Assembly (NCBI GenBank): GCA_005784505.1
Contig: VCAZ01000041.1
Span: 340,001-404,000 of the forward strand
Reading direction: 5' to 3'
DNA from: Bagarius yarrelli
Lineage: Eukaryota > Chordata > Actinopteri > Siluriformes > Sisoridae
Length of the DNA: 64,000 nt
Shown here: positions 11,200 through 22,579 of the stretch, piece by piece
Numbering within the stretch: the first letter of the stretch is position 1
Layout of the letters: every line of letters begins with the position of its first letter
Program-made: the position numbers and the translations under genes
Notes under the pieces: model-generated
Told to the model about the DNA's origin: nothing
The model's input: the letters and a program-made list of their open reading frames with translations, nothing else
The model's database searches: none

Positions 11200-11880
11200 C
11201 AGTGGCAGATTGATCACTGGTTAATAAGATTTTTAAACCCGCCTCCCGAAAACCTGCCAGCCGGCACATGATGACATAAGCATTTTTCCGTCCCCTAATT
11301 GGTTGATCAGAGTAAATTCTTACAGCCCAAAACACAGACTACCAAAACACATCTGTACAATTGAATTAGAATTTTTACACCCACAATGGCTGATCGAGGA
11401 GTATTTTTCCGGAAAAGTTAGACATCATGAGGTGAGGTCGGCTAACCCCAAAGCTAACTAGCTTGTCTCAGCCCAGGAAAGAGTTTTTTTTCGCCACTTC
11501 CAGACCAGCTCCTATGACCAGTAACGCTGACTTATAGCCTTTACATGTATTATATATATAATTTAATTTTGTTATGTTTTATGATGTTATATTATTATTA
11601 GGATAAATCTTGATTCTGATGTTGTATGTGGTACAGTTGTGGTTGTAGTGTAGAGGTTTGGAGTTGTGTGTTAATGGGTTTCTTGCTTAAAAAAAATGGT
11701 TTTTCATTTTAATATGTGAAATGTCTCTCTGTCTGTAATTCCACGCCGTGTTAGTTATATTGTGTGTTTGTTTAGTATTGATGGTTTCTATAATTGCGAT
11801 ATGATAGTGGTGGTATAAAAAGAGGTGTATAAGCCAGATAAATCCCCCTTAAATGCCCATGTACCAAATGCCTGCCACTG
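11200..11880. mobile_element. hAT-like non-autonomous DNA element, copy 1
   Basis: Ends CAGTGGCAG (11200) and CTGCCACTG (11880) form a 9-base perfect inverted repeat of the CAGTGGCGG style known from vertebrate hAT elements. The body is closely matched by a second copy at 58609-59144. No transposase frame. An 8-base target duplication is not evident (TATATTAG against ATTTATAT), possibly because the right flank became an AT run. Confidence 0.55.
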
Positions 11881-11883
<3 letters not shown>

Positions 11884-11954
<71 letters not shown>

Positions 11955-11955
11955 C

Positions 11956-12011
<56 letters not shown>
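11884..12011. repeat. (AT)n microsatellite in two blocks
   Basis: About 68 bases of AT, a 12-base break (AAATCATGTGTG), then about 48 bases more. Both strands give a repeated I-Y frame. Confidence 0.95.
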
Positions 12012-12015
<4 letters not shown>

Positions 12016-12099
12016 CCATAAGGATTAGCAACTTTATGCACATTTTTGCTGCTTAAGGTAGCACAAACATCATTGGAGGCAAGTGTGAGCAGCAATTCG

Positions 12100-12660
12100 T
12101 TGAGTTGGGGCATCGCTCTAATTGGTGGTTCTGTGTTCCCACGATCAAAGCGAGCACTAAATTAGTTTAGTTTGTTTAAGGGGGACGTTTTGTTGCTTGG
12201 GAGATCTGCTTGTTGGTTTGTTGTCTGTGGATACCTGTCCACATGCGTCGAGAGTCATTGTTGTTAAAGTTGTCCTAAAGTCTTTTGGAACTCATGTTGT
12301 AGTGAAGAGTCGGCTTCCACCAGTCACACTTTACCAGTCCTCACTGTGGGTATAACACATTTGATGATGGAGTATATTTGGGTAGTAAGGACAGAGATAC
12401 ATGGTCAGATTGTCTATTGTGGGGAGGGGGTGGGTTTGTAGGCCTCAGATATCTTTGTATAAACATGGTTGAAGGTTTTGAATCCTTTCATAGGGCAGGA
12501 AAGTTTAGGTAAAATTTGGCGGGTGCACTCCTCAGAATGGCGTGATTGAAGTCCTCAGCAATAATAAAAGCTCCATATGGGTGTGATGCACCTGCGAGAA
12601 TGTCGGATGGTTGGAATAATCTACAAAGTAACTTCTGTGATATTATTTTTTTTCCTCTGC
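12100..12660 (-). mobile_element. LINE fragment, endonuclease domain (antisense)
   Basis: On the minus strand near 12590-12540 the translation contains FIIAEDFNHA, matching the A-G-D-F-N-H block of APE-type endonucleases in non-LTR retrotransposons. Further along it has R-Q-S-D-H-V-S-L, the conserved SDH block, in the expected order and spacing. Several stops interrupt it, so it is dead. The style suggests the CR1/L2 superfamily, which is inference. Confidence 0.7.
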
Positions 12661-13080
12661 TGAAATCTGTGAGATGTAATGTGGGCTAATGTCAGGTGAA
12701 GTGTCGAGGGAATTGAAGAAAAAAAAAATTACCACCTGCGTTTTAGACAATCTGAATCTCTGAAGCGTTCATGCGTCAGACGGCTCAAGCACCGACCGCA
12801 AGCTAGCTAGCTCACTTATTTCCATGATTACTTCCCAGATGTTGGGTGTGTTTAACTCCAACGAGCCTCAATACAGAAATATTCCAGAGACAAACACAGT
12901 CCTGGTGGATGAGCTCATCCTTCAATTAAACGCAGTTGATTCAGTAGGTCGGTGGAGATTTCTGTGACCTTGGCCTAAAATGTAGTAGCTTAATCACTGT
13001 TTACTTTTCCACAGAGTGTGGATAAAAATGAGGTAATTGCCATGTCTGGTGTGATGCACTGATTTAAATTTTAATAGCTT
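12661..13080. other. No recognised feature
   Basis: May include more of the decayed LINE 5' end, but I see no motif. Confidence 0.4.
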
Positions 13081-13264
13081 TTACATTTACAGTTTCATTT
13101 CTGGTATTTGGCAGATGCCCTTATTCAGAGTGACTTACATTTATGAGCAATTAAAAGTTAAGGGTCTTGCTTAGGAGCCCAGTGGTGGCCGCTTGGGTCC
13201 CAATAATTGAACCCACGATCTTATGGTCTGCAATCACCTGAATAACTGAGCTACCACTTCCGCA
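13081..13264 (-). mobile_element. Family A SINE, full length
   Basis: TTACATTTACAG, then GGCAGATGCCCTTATTCAGAG through to GAGCTACCACTTCCG. Confidence 0.9.
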
Positions 13265-13397
13265 TATGTCCCGAGGCTTATCTTAGGAACCTGAGGTATA
13301 TCACAGGTTACATGGGACACAAGACACCCTGTATGGGGTACTCATTTTTTACAATTTACCAGATTAGGACCCCATTATATGGTTCTAGGTATATCAC

Positions 13398-13595
13398 AGT
13401 TTTTACTTTTAACATCGGACATTGTCTCAAAGAAGCTTTACAAAGAAAGCAGTAACAGCAAAAAAGGGTAAGTTTGTCACTGATGAACAAGCCGCAGGCG
13501 ACTGACAAGGAAAAACTCCCTGAGATAAAGTAGGAAGAAACCTTGAGAGGAACCAGACACAAGAGGGAACTTATCCTCATCTGGGCGACACTGCA
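13398..13595 (+). mobile_element. Family C repeat, 5' part
   Basis: ATCGGACATTGTCTCAAAG, GATGAACAAGCCGCAGGCG, AAAAACTCCCTGAGAT, CTTGAGAGGAACCAGACAC and a final ATCTGGGCGACACTG. It ends before the internal section seen at 16959-18022. Confidence 0.8.
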
Positions 13596-14420
13596 TGTTT
13601 TTGTTAATTACAGTTTACAGTAATGGTGATTAAATGTAATGTAAACTGTAGTCTTTGGTCAGTGGAGCAATCCCAGTCCATCCTCCAAGCTCTTCGAATT
13701 TAAGGAAAGGGCAGAAAACTGGTCACTACACTGATCACTGGTCATATAATATACAATATGGTATCTAGACAAACATGCACATGGAAAAAAATGACACAAT
13801 TCACAATTATGGGTGAAAAAGAGCTTCCTTAAAATAACATTTGGCTTGTTATGGGTTCTTGGCTTCCTGTCAGAGTTTTGGAACATGTTCTAAAATGTCC
13901 CCTGTTAATCTTTCATTTTATTTTGGGATACACTGTAATCCTATTGCAGAACGTTTGGGCTTCATCTCAAATCCACTCCTTCCCCCCAGCCCCCCGAGAC
14001 TCCCAGAGTGTAGGCTGTGTAATGAGCTGCAGCATTAAAGGTGGAAAAATCATGTAAAAGGGAGGGGAAAAACGAAAAGATGAAGGGTTGCAGCTCTGAG
14101 GCCAAAAAGCTAATGAGTAGAAATGCTGTAAACAGGAATCCGGGTTTATTTCCACCCAAAAGGGAATAAGATTATATATAACATGTGACTCGAGTCGAAG
14201 TCAATGTTCACGGCCGTTTCATCTCGGACGTCTGGTGTCGATCTGTCTGTAGAGGCTTCAAAGGGAACTTGGGATTACACGGGTATTTTAGAGCACGCAC
14301 TGATAGAGGATGCTCAGGAAGTTGGCGGTCATGAAAGCAATGTGATTTAAAGGGGAAAAAAAGCTTTCATCTTGCAAAATCTATAATAATTTTTTCATGT
14401 ATAAATGTTAGTACAAAATT
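13596..14420. other. No recognised feature
   Basis: Several overlapping 60-75 codon frames on both strands at 13840-14160, none with a motif. Confidence 0.5.
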
Positions 14421-14448
14421 AAAATAATAATAATAATAATAATAAAAT
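14421..14448. repeat. (AAT)n microsatellite
   Basis: Short AAT run. Confidence 0.85.
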
Positions 14449-14739
14449 AAGAGAATTAAGTCGAATCAATATTAGATTAAAGTCATGCTATTTTCATGTA
14501 TGTTTATTTGCTATTAAGTCAGAATTACCAGAGTAAAGTGGTAGCTAAAGAGAGAGACTTTAGGTATCGCCGCAGTGTCTGTTTAACAGTTATAACTCTG
14601 TTCTGATGCGTCAAAAGACAAAGAAAATACCGAAAATAGAATTTAACCAAATCGTTCACATCTATTTATACCAAACCGCGAAACTTTTTCCCACAATTCT
14701 GTAATTATTTTCTTCAAAATATTAAGACTTTTATTTTGT

Positions 14740-15539
14740 ATTGCTCCGACTTTATTCTTGTAATTTGACTATATTCTCAGTGTTTTTACTTTCTTCTCGC
14801 AATTTTGATCTTCTACTTTTTAATTATTAGTTCCTAATTTTTACTTTCTAATTTTTGATAATTTCTACTTCATATTCATAAATTCTATTTTAATCTCATA
14901 TTTTTTACTTTATTCTCCTAGTTTCTACTTTATTTGATTTATTTCTTATTAATTCTCATATTTGTTACTTTATTCTCATAATTTGGACATTATTTTGGTA
15001 ATGCCTATTTATTTTTACAATTTCTACTTTATTCTTTAAATTTCTACATTCACATAATTTTGACTTGCTTGTAATTTCTACTCTATTCTCCTAATTTTTA
15101 CTTTCTAAATTATTCTCGTAATTTCTACTTTATTATAGATGTAGAGTATTTTGACTTTATTCTAAAAGGTTTTGTACTTTATTCTCGTAATACTGACTTT
15201 ATTCGTAATTTACACTTTATTTACAATATTTCTGCTTTATTCTCATAATTTCTAGGTTTTTCTCGTAATTTTTACTTTATTTTCGTATTTTTCACTTTAT
15301 TCACGTAATTTCTAGTCTATTCTCGTAATTTCTAAACTATTTTCGTAATTTCACTTTATTATATGTAAAGTATTTTGACTTTATTCTGGAAGGTTTTGTA
15401 CCTTATTCTCATAAAACTCATAAGACTTCATTCATAATTTTTTCAGCGGTATTTTAGCTTTATTCTAGAAGGTGTTTTACTTTTATTCTAGTAATTTTAG
15501 TTTTATTTCTCCTGTTTTAACTTTACAGTATTCCGACTT

Positions 15540-15540
<1 letters not shown>
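14740..15540 (+). repeat. Degenerate ~19 bp AT-rich array, 'TTTATTCTCGTAATTTCTAC' type
   Basis: About 35 units of roughly 17-22 bases repeat 'ACTTTATTCTCGTAATTT' with many substitutions over 800 bases. Two sub-blocks (near 15140 and 15360) share the longer phrase TATTTTGACTTTATTCT and 'AAGGTTTTGTAC', suggesting a ~220-base higher-order duplication. The inverted relative lies at 10377-10495. Confidence 0.8.

Positions 15541-15541
<1 letters not shown>

Positions 15542-15584
<43 letters not shown>
15542..15584. repeat. (CT)n microsatellite
   Basis: About 21 clean CT units closing the AT-rich array. Confidence 0.95.
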
Positions 15585-15587
<3 letters not shown>

Positions 15588-16644
15588 TTAAACTCAGCCG
15601 TACAGAATAAAACATTAATGGTTTTGCGGTTATAACATTGCGAGTATAACATTAATCAATCATTTCTTACAGAAAATCTAGGCTTGTAAATTTTTTGGGG
15701 TTTTTTTTTTTTCCTTTTTAATCCAGACCTGATCTGCAGAATTAATACCATCTCACTAAGAATTCACCAACGCTGCAAATTTATCAGTTTATCTCATTTC
15801 TCCAGCATTTAACAAAAACTGCTTTCCTAAACGCTTCTCCAACATTAAAAAAAATGCAAAACCACTTCTGTAGCTGCTGATCAGTCGAAGCCCCTGAAGC
15901 AAATTGCTGGGCTATGTGAAGAATAAATCAGCGCTATGATGCAATAAAATGCCACATACATTCATATTACGGATAACAAAATAGCAACAACGGGCTGTTT
16001 CTTCCTAATTAGACACCTGCTGCTTTTCAAATAACACAACTGGGGAAGATTAGAGAAGAGCCGCCTCAATTGCATGTGCGATCATTTGAGCTTGTTACGT
16101 ACTGAAAGAAGTGGGTGAATAATACATGAAAAAAAAAAGTGGAGATTTGGTTCATCAGTGATTCTTGAGACCAGGGATGACTAAACTCGGGTTCTGGAGA
16201 GTTTAAGCTCTAACGCTCTAATTGAAAATACACCTGAAGTAGCTAATTAAGGTTTTGCAGGTGTGTTGGAGCTCAGCTTTACAGGACACCCACCCTCCAG
16301 GACCGAGTTCTTTCAACTGATCTGTGTGTACTGAAATCGCATACTTCCTTACTTTATGAGGAAAATAATTACTTACTTTGCAGGAAGGATGACTCGTCGA
16401 ATTCCAAAATGGCGGAAAGCAACGACGCAGCATTTTCTAGTCAAGTCAAGAAGCTGTGCTTAAAGTAGCAAGAAATACAACATTGTTCATTGTGGATAAA
16501 TTGCACTTGTTAAAAATCAGCCAACTGCTGAGACGTTGTAGGTCACGTGACAATATCAACATAGAGAATGTAGTACATCCAAATTTCATTCATACTACCT
16601 GTAATCATATTATATAAAACATCATTTATAATTCATTATTTATA
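15585..16644. other. Repeat-poor block, possible conserved non-coding DNA
   Basis: No repeat is recognised. 15880-16110 has balanced composition and homeodomain-like TAATTA (in CCTAATTAGACACC), plus CAATTG. This look is common in vertebrate conserved non-coding elements, but conservation cannot be tested here. Confidence 0.3.
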
Positions 16645-16720
16645 ATTTGTACAACTAAACAGTTAAGGGCCTTGCTCAAGGGCCCAGGTGTAGCAGTGTG
16701 GCATTGGTGAGATTTGACCA
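16645..16720 (-). mobile_element. Family A SINE fragment
   Basis: ACAGTTAAGGGCCTTGCTC body only. Confidence 0.7.
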
Positions 16721-16741
16721 TTACTGTATTTGTATATCATA

Positions 16742-16945
16742 AGTCGAATGGCATCTACACTAACAAATGTCTGATTGTTTGTTATTCCGAGCTCACCGTC
16801 GCCACCATCACGACGAGATAATAAGGAAGTTTCTCAGTGATCTCTCGTCTTCTAGACGGCCATCTGGACAAGATCAGGGAAACTTTACTGCAGCATGGGT
16901 AACCTACTGGTTTATTTGCTCAGAGAAGAACTGACCCCTCGACTG
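16742..16945 (-). mobile_element. Family C repeat, 3' part
   Basis: ATGGCATCTACACTAAC, GAGCTCACCGTCGCCACC and CTAGACGGCCATCTGGACAA are the reverse complement of the end of the 7150-7790 copy. Confidence 0.75.
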
Positions 16946-16958
16946 AGCTTGTTTTTTT

Positions 16959-17420
16959 CAATTCAATTCAGTTCAGTTTTATTTGTTTGGCACTTTTTAC
17001 AATGGTGATTGTCACAAAGCAGCTTTACACAATTGAAGAAATTATGAGACAGACATGAATGAAACAGAAATCAGTTTGTCCCTGATGAGCAAGCCGGGGG
17101 GGGCGACGGTGGCAAGGAAAAACTCCCTGAGATTGAGATAGGAAGAAGCCTTGAGAGGAACCAGACTCAACAGAGAACCCGTCCTCATTTGGGTAAAAAA
17201 CAGGTAGCAGGAATTATGTAGATACACTGTGTGTGTGTGAGCAACTTAAATCATTAGTCCTTAAAGAACAGCTGGAACGTCTTTATGGCGAAGTGGGTCG
17301 TCCTAGGTAACCCTGGTGATGTATCATCCGCTGGGGCAGGTCACAGGGAAGGGTCCAACAGGACCCGGTTGGAGATGGGGTCTGGATCACCGGCAGCTCC
17401 GTTGTGACGTATGTAACTCA

Positions 17421-17457
<37 letters not shown>

Positions 17458-18022
17458 GAGAGGGAAAGGAAGGCAAAAAGAAGGAAAACAGTTAAGTGAC
17501 AATGTAATCACACGGTTTGGATTGATTAAATGAATAATGTAGAGTAAAGCATGGACTCTGGCAAGACTAACTAGGTCAGCATAACTAAAAGGAGAACCAG
17601 AGGGAAACACAGACATGAGGGCTCCCTGATATGTTAAGCAACCAGCCGCTCTCATCATCAACACCGTGATCAATAAGAGAGGGGAAGACACAGCATCTAA
17701 ACATACCAGATCACCTTAATACTCAACACCCATCAGTCCCCCAGATCTGCTCCTTTATCTAAGGGGAATCAAATACAAACGACTTGATTAAATAAGTACG
17801 TTTTTTCTTTATTTTGTCACAGATGGAGTTTTGTTTTTTTGCCGCTGTCGCCTTTGGCTTGCTTAGTTGGGAACTCTTAATTTCTAGATATCAATCAAAT
17901 TAAGTGTTTTAATTAGTGTTTAATTAACGATGTCGTTTCTGTTGTAATCCTGTAAAGGTGCTTTAAAACAATCCCGATTGTTAAACGCAGTATAGAAATA
18001 AAGGTGGCTTGACTTGACTTGA
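16959..18022 (+). mobile_element. Family C element, full-length ~1.06 kb with long inverted ends
   Basis: The left end (16975-17035) has TTTTATTTGTTTGGCACTTT then GCAGCTTTACA. The right end reads, on the minus strand, CTTTATTTCTATACTGCGTT then AAAGCACCTTTACA. The two align for about 55 bases as imperfect inverted repeats. The outer flanks are the short runs ATTCAATTCAGTTCAG (left) and GACTTGACTTGAC (right). The interior holds the standard 5' part, a GA run at 17425-17454 and a segment not seen in the other copies. No transposase frame. The class of DNA element is not clear to me. Confidence 0.7.
17425..17454. repeat. (GA)n microsatellite inside family C element
   Basis: About 15 GA units followed by GGGGGAGAGGG. 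Confidence 0.9.
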
Positions 18023-18150
18023 CATTTAGCAGACGTTTTCATCCAAAGCGATTAGGGGTTAAGGGCCTTGCTTAAGGGTCCATAAGCGGCAGCTTGGTGG
18101 TGCTGAGAATCAAACCCACAACCTCTGCTAAACCCCCACTGAGGCATCAC
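18022..18150 (-). mobile_element. Family A SINE
   Basis: Abuts the right end of the family C element: CATTTAGCAGACGTTTTCATCC through AACCCACAACC. Confidence 0.85.
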
Positions 18151-18239
18151 TTTTTGATAAATTTACTGAGATATCCACAGGGTATATATAAATAAATAAC
18201 TATAACCAACAAAAATTCCATTGCTCTCATGCTCATCAA

Positions 18240-18345
18240 CAGCAACTTACATTCATCTTATTTTGTGTCTAACTGAGCAGTTGAAGAACCAGCAGTGGTA
18301 GCTTGGTGGTCCTGGCAACTAAACCCTCAATCTACTAATCAGTTC
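18240..18345 (-). mobile_element. Family A SINE fragment
   Basis: CAACTTACATTCATCTTA, then AGCAGTGGTAGCTTGGTGG. The head is missing. Confidence 0.75.
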
Positions 18346-18360
18346 TTGCTTACTAGTAAG

Positions 18361-18541
18361 TGGTGGCTCACTGGTTAAGGTGTTAGACTGCTCATTAAAA
18401 AATCATTGGTTGATGACTTAGGTACCACTGATAGGCCCCGGAGCAAGGCCCATTAACCAAAACTGCTCCATTGGATAAAAACATTAGATAAATGTAAGTC
18501 GCTCAGGAAAAAGGTGTTTGCCAAATGCTGAAAATGTGAAA
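18361..18541 (+). mobile_element. Family A SINE, full length
   Basis: Head TGGTGGCTCACTGGTTAAGG, tail GTAAGTCGCTCAGGAAAAAGG, ending AAATGCTGAAAATG. Faces the preceding minus-strand copy 15 bases away, so the pair can form a hairpin. Confidence 0.85.
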
Positions 18542-18545
18542 TGTA

Positions 18546-19272
18546 TTGTAGGCACATGTTAACCACCGAGCTACCACTTTTCCCAGATCCCACCAGGTGG
18601 ATCTCCTTGAACTAGTGCTAAAATTACACTTCATAACCTTCATAAGTTCACTAAGTTCTTCCTTATTTTATTATCTTGCTGCTTTAATCGTTAGTAAAGT
18701 GACCTTGTGAGTGAAAAAACATTATAGGAAAAGTTTTTGCGCATTAAAATGATTGCTGAACTGAGAACCTGACCCACATTCATCACACTACTAAACGATG
18801 ACATTACATCATCCCGCTATCTGTGCTCTTTAAGCTGGTGTGAAGAAAAGGGTGAGAAAGCCTGATTGGAATGCACTAGTTCCTGTGAGGTTTGATAAAT
18901 ACATGGTCAAACATTCAGAATCCTCTATGCTGAGGCACCACATGTTAGAGTTGAGTTTGAGTTGGAAACAGATTACCAAAGCAAATGGGTTGAGATCTGG
19001 TCCAAACAGCAGCACAGGCAGGTCAGAGCTCCAGAGAGGTGATTATCTCATTGTCTGCTTAATGGCCCTTAATGACAACGCTTGATGAGAATTAATGAAT
19101 GCTGTTATGACTGCCCCCATCCCACATACACACACACATATCTAACTGAATATACGTGAGTATGTGAGTCCCAAAAGTTTGAAGTCATCTTCTGGAGTTT
19201 TATTATTATTTCCAGTCCGGTCCACATCTCATTATTTCCAGTCATGTTTCTGTATTGAAAAACTGGACCTGA
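18546..19272. other. No recognised feature
   Basis: Overlapping frames on both strands at 18830-19085 have no motif. Composition is ordinary. Confidence 0.5.
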
Positions 19273-19405
19273 GTGAATTGATAGCTCAGTTGTTAGGGTG
19301 TTGGACTGCTGATTGAAAGATTGTTGGTTCCAGTCCAGGCACCACCAAATTGCCACAGTTGGGCCTCTTAGCAAGGCCCTTAACCTTTAGCTGCCCTGTA
19401 TAGAA
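19273..19405 (+). mobile_element. Family A SINE, 3' truncated
   Basis: Head TGATAGCTCAGTTGTTAGG to AAGGCCCTTAACC. A second short head (GGTAGCTCAGTGCTTAGGG) follows at 19426. Confidence 0.85.
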
Positions 19406-19671
19406 AATGATTTTTGGGGAAAAGTGGTAGCTCAGTGCTTAGGGTTTTAAAAGACCACCATACGCTTCAGTCTCAAAAGTCCACCTCCAGTCTTATCACT
19501 GCCTCTGAGGTTGGAGTTCGATTTCAACATCTAGTCTGTTGATTGTTTTCTGACTCTTCCTCTTGGTGTATAAGTTTGTATAATTTGTACCATGTGATGG
19601 TTTGGCACCCTGTCCAGGGTGTTATCCACCAGAGTTCCTTGAGATATGTGACGGCTATGTAATCAAGTGTT

Positions 19672-19800
19672 TTCCAAGCACCACCAAGTTGCCACTGCTG
19701 GGCCCCTGAGCGGGTGTCCTTAACACTCAGTTAGATAAAAAATTAGATAAATGTCGTTAAAGTGTCTGTAGATAAGGGCGTCTGCCAGACATGAATAAAA
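19672..19800 (+). mobile_element. Family A SINE, 5' truncated
   Basis: CCAAGCACCACCAAGTTGCC to GATAAGGGCGTCTGCCAGAC. Confidence 0.8.
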
Positions 19801-20149
19801 ATGGAAAACCTTCTGTTTCCCACCCACCCAGTGTAGGATAAGCACTACAGTCGGTGTGTGTAGATGAATGGATTGATAAACAGAACTTTCAGAATTTTTG
19901 CAAGAAGCAAGAAGAAGGATTCAGTGATGGATCTCTGGTAGTCCATGGCATTTTAACCAATTACAAGCGAGATCCTGGTCCAGGTGCCTTTAGGGATTAT
20001 CCCAGGACCACTAGGTGCGAGTCGAAGGTCCATTAGAGATTGAGTTTATTATTATGATCTAAATTCATGCTTTATTGGATTCCTTCTTTGTTTGACACTT
20101 TTTTACACAGATATTCTTTCTCCAGACCTCCTCCCATTTGCAGTGAACA
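19801..20149. other. No recognised feature
   Basis: Unique DNA. Confidence 0.4.
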
Positions 20150-20360
20150 GATTCTTACTATCTGACCACAGCACTGCTTTTGGCTGAAGCCATTTTTGGC
20201 TGCTGGATTGTTTCTCAACACAGCAGTGACACTGAGGTGTTTAAAATCTCATCAGCACTGCTGCTCACACTCACACGCCCATGAACAATACCATGTCAGT
20301 GTGACCGCTGTGCGGAAAATGGTACACCAGCGGTGGCCCCATGGTGGTCTCTTACTTTAG
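20150..20360. mobile_element. Remnant of a foldback-type fish repeat
   Basis: GCAGTGACACTGAGGTGTTT followed by CATCAGCACTGCTGCTCACA and CCATGTCAGTGTGACCGCTG resembles the right half of a palindromic repeat that I recall as common in fish genomes. Only one arm is present. Confidence 0.45.
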
Positions 20361-21024
20361 ATGAATGAAATAGCAGGACAGATGGAAGGAAGCCTGGGTA
20401 ATAAAGCATGTTTTGATAGCATAAACAGATTTAATTATGTAGCGTAATTTTGGAAAAACTTTTGACCAAAAAAAGGTAAAACATTTAAACAATTTTGAAA
20501 TGGTAGACTGAAACTTTGGCTATGAAGTGTAAAATTCAAAATATACAAAATAATTTTAAGAATGAAAGAAAATTGGTAAAATGTTTACACCAAATATTAA
20601 TGACACTATCATTTGACAGCAAAACAAGCTATAATTTAAGCTTAACTTATTTATTAAGTTCATGAATGCAAAGATCCCGCCCACTAATTAATTATTAACA
20701 TGGCCTATTTATACCGAATGCCGTTTCCTTTTTCCCCCATTGCATTGAATTTACATATATTGTCCTCATTTATGCATGTCTAGGAACAAGGAGTAATAAA
20801 AGGACGTCCTTCATCTGGTCATAGTATCTCATCTGAAGAAAGATGTAAATATGTTCTAAGGTGATTGGGTCTGAGGTTGGTACAACCAGCCAGAAATTTG
20901 AGGACCCCACACCAGCCCAGTATAGTGTTTGTGCACCCCAGACCTCCTTAGAAGTGTAAGGAGGTTTTTCATGAGAAAGAATAAGACTATATCTGAAATA
21001 GAATGATCAAAAAACACCAAAATA
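20361..21024. other. No recognised feature
   Basis: AT-rich. 20790-21010 may be the interior of the DNA element whose end follows. Confidence 0.4.
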
Positions 21025-21057
21025 TGATGGGCAGGTGTCCCAATACTTTTGGCTATA
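21025..21057. mobile_element. Terminal remnant of a Tc1-like element
   Basis: GGGCAGGTGTCCCAATACTT then TTGGCTATAT matches the style of Tc1-like terminal repeats. The opposite end was not found. Confidence 0.5.
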
Positions 21058-21652
21058 TTTTCTCTAATGTCAGGAAATTGCTAAGAAAATCAGTTAGAAA
21101 AATGTTGGAATGTTGGAATCTTTAAATGCATTTTCTGTCAATTATTCACAACATAATTTAGAGATTCGGGGGAGGGGGGGGAAGATTTATAAGCATAAGT
21201 AAAAATCCATCAAATGCCAAACAGGACTAGAGACCTGATATTAAGAGGGGAAAATTGAATATTTGAGGCTTTTATTATGAACTATACTTTGTTTGTAGCT
21301 CATTCGAGATCCTGTATTGTCCTGGTTGGTGCTGTGATCCTAAATCGATTTTTAAAATCAATAGCAGTTCTTGATGGAAAGACAAAATGGGAGAGAAAAA
21401 TAGCTTAAAACAAAAGAAAGCGGTGTTTGTTCTTCAGCTCGTTGTAGCGATTTATCTGCATTTGCGTTATGAGCAATACTAATCTCACTCCAGAGGGTTG
21501 CAGGTGAATCATGCCAACTTGCCCTGAATCTTTTGACTGGAAAACACACACTTGTACATTCAACAGCTTCTTCGCGGTCACTGCGTTTTCTGTAATACAC
21601 TTTGGGCCCGTGTTCACAGACCTGGCAACGTAAACACCACCCATCCCCCACC

Positions 21653-21692
<40 letters not shown>

Positions 21693-22579
21693 CACCGTCA
21701 GAATGAATAGATGGAGTCATTGGACGGCCTCGGGTTGGCCTTCCGGTCTGGGATTTATCAGCATCAGCTTTAGTGTCAGGATACTCCTAATTACACGGGC
21801 ATCATTAAAACCTGAAGGAGAAAGGGAAGGAATGTTCCAGGAGAGCACCCTGAGGTTCCGATAGATATCATTTCTACAACTCTGTCTAGAAAGCTACTCC
21901 AAAATTACAGACAACTGCAAAACATTTTCTGTGTTTTACTCCTTTTCCTGCAAAAAACATCCAGCAATGTGAAATTCCCATAAAATTACAAATTTAATAA
22001 AGTTAGCTTAATGATCTATTCGGAAACCAGCCTCCTTTTCACTCCCCAGCTGAACATTCATCAACATTCCAATGAGGCAACACTGCCACCTGTTGGATGT
22101 GGTATAAATCCCCCACCGCTTCATGATGAAGTGCTCACATTAGGAGCTCCTAAGAGCTGTGCAGTCTAGAATGGAAACACAACCATCTGCTGCCTCATTT
22201 CTAGTTACGTTCTTTACAAAAATACATCTTCCCTGTTTGCAACACATTTAAACGGCTTCAGACCATTAGCCTGATCTGTTATGGTGGTATAGCGCTGGCA
22301 ACCAGGAACTGTTTCTCCCCTATTGACTGACTTGAAGTGTTTTGAAATATGGATTTAAAATGGCTTTTGTGAAAAAAAAATATCACAAAAATAATTTTGT
22401 TCCTGAGTGTGTGACGCTTCACTCGCTTGCGAGAACTGACATTTACAGAACCAAAACCTGCATTAAAGGAAATAGTTGGGTTTTTTTTTTCAATCATGGC
22501 AATAACCCAATAATTTAATCTGATTTAAGATGCTGATACAGTATTGGATTTTATTGCCCATCCGTTTAAAACTCACAGG
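21058..22579. other. Mostly unique block with a CA run
   Basis: Contains an (AC)n run at 21660-21692. The V-C repeated frames on the minus strand arise from it. 21730-21830 is repeat-free with a homeodomain-like CTAATTAC. No gene is supported. Confidence 0.45.
21660..21692. repeat. (AC)n microsatellite
   Basis: About 16 AC units. Confidence 0.95.

Noticed and set aside
17341..17691. 116-codon minus-strand frame
   Set aside because: Lies inside the family C element and crosses its GA run.
21358..21720. Two overlapping minus-strand frames with V-C repeats
   Set aside because: The repeat comes from an AC microsatellite and the rest has no motif.
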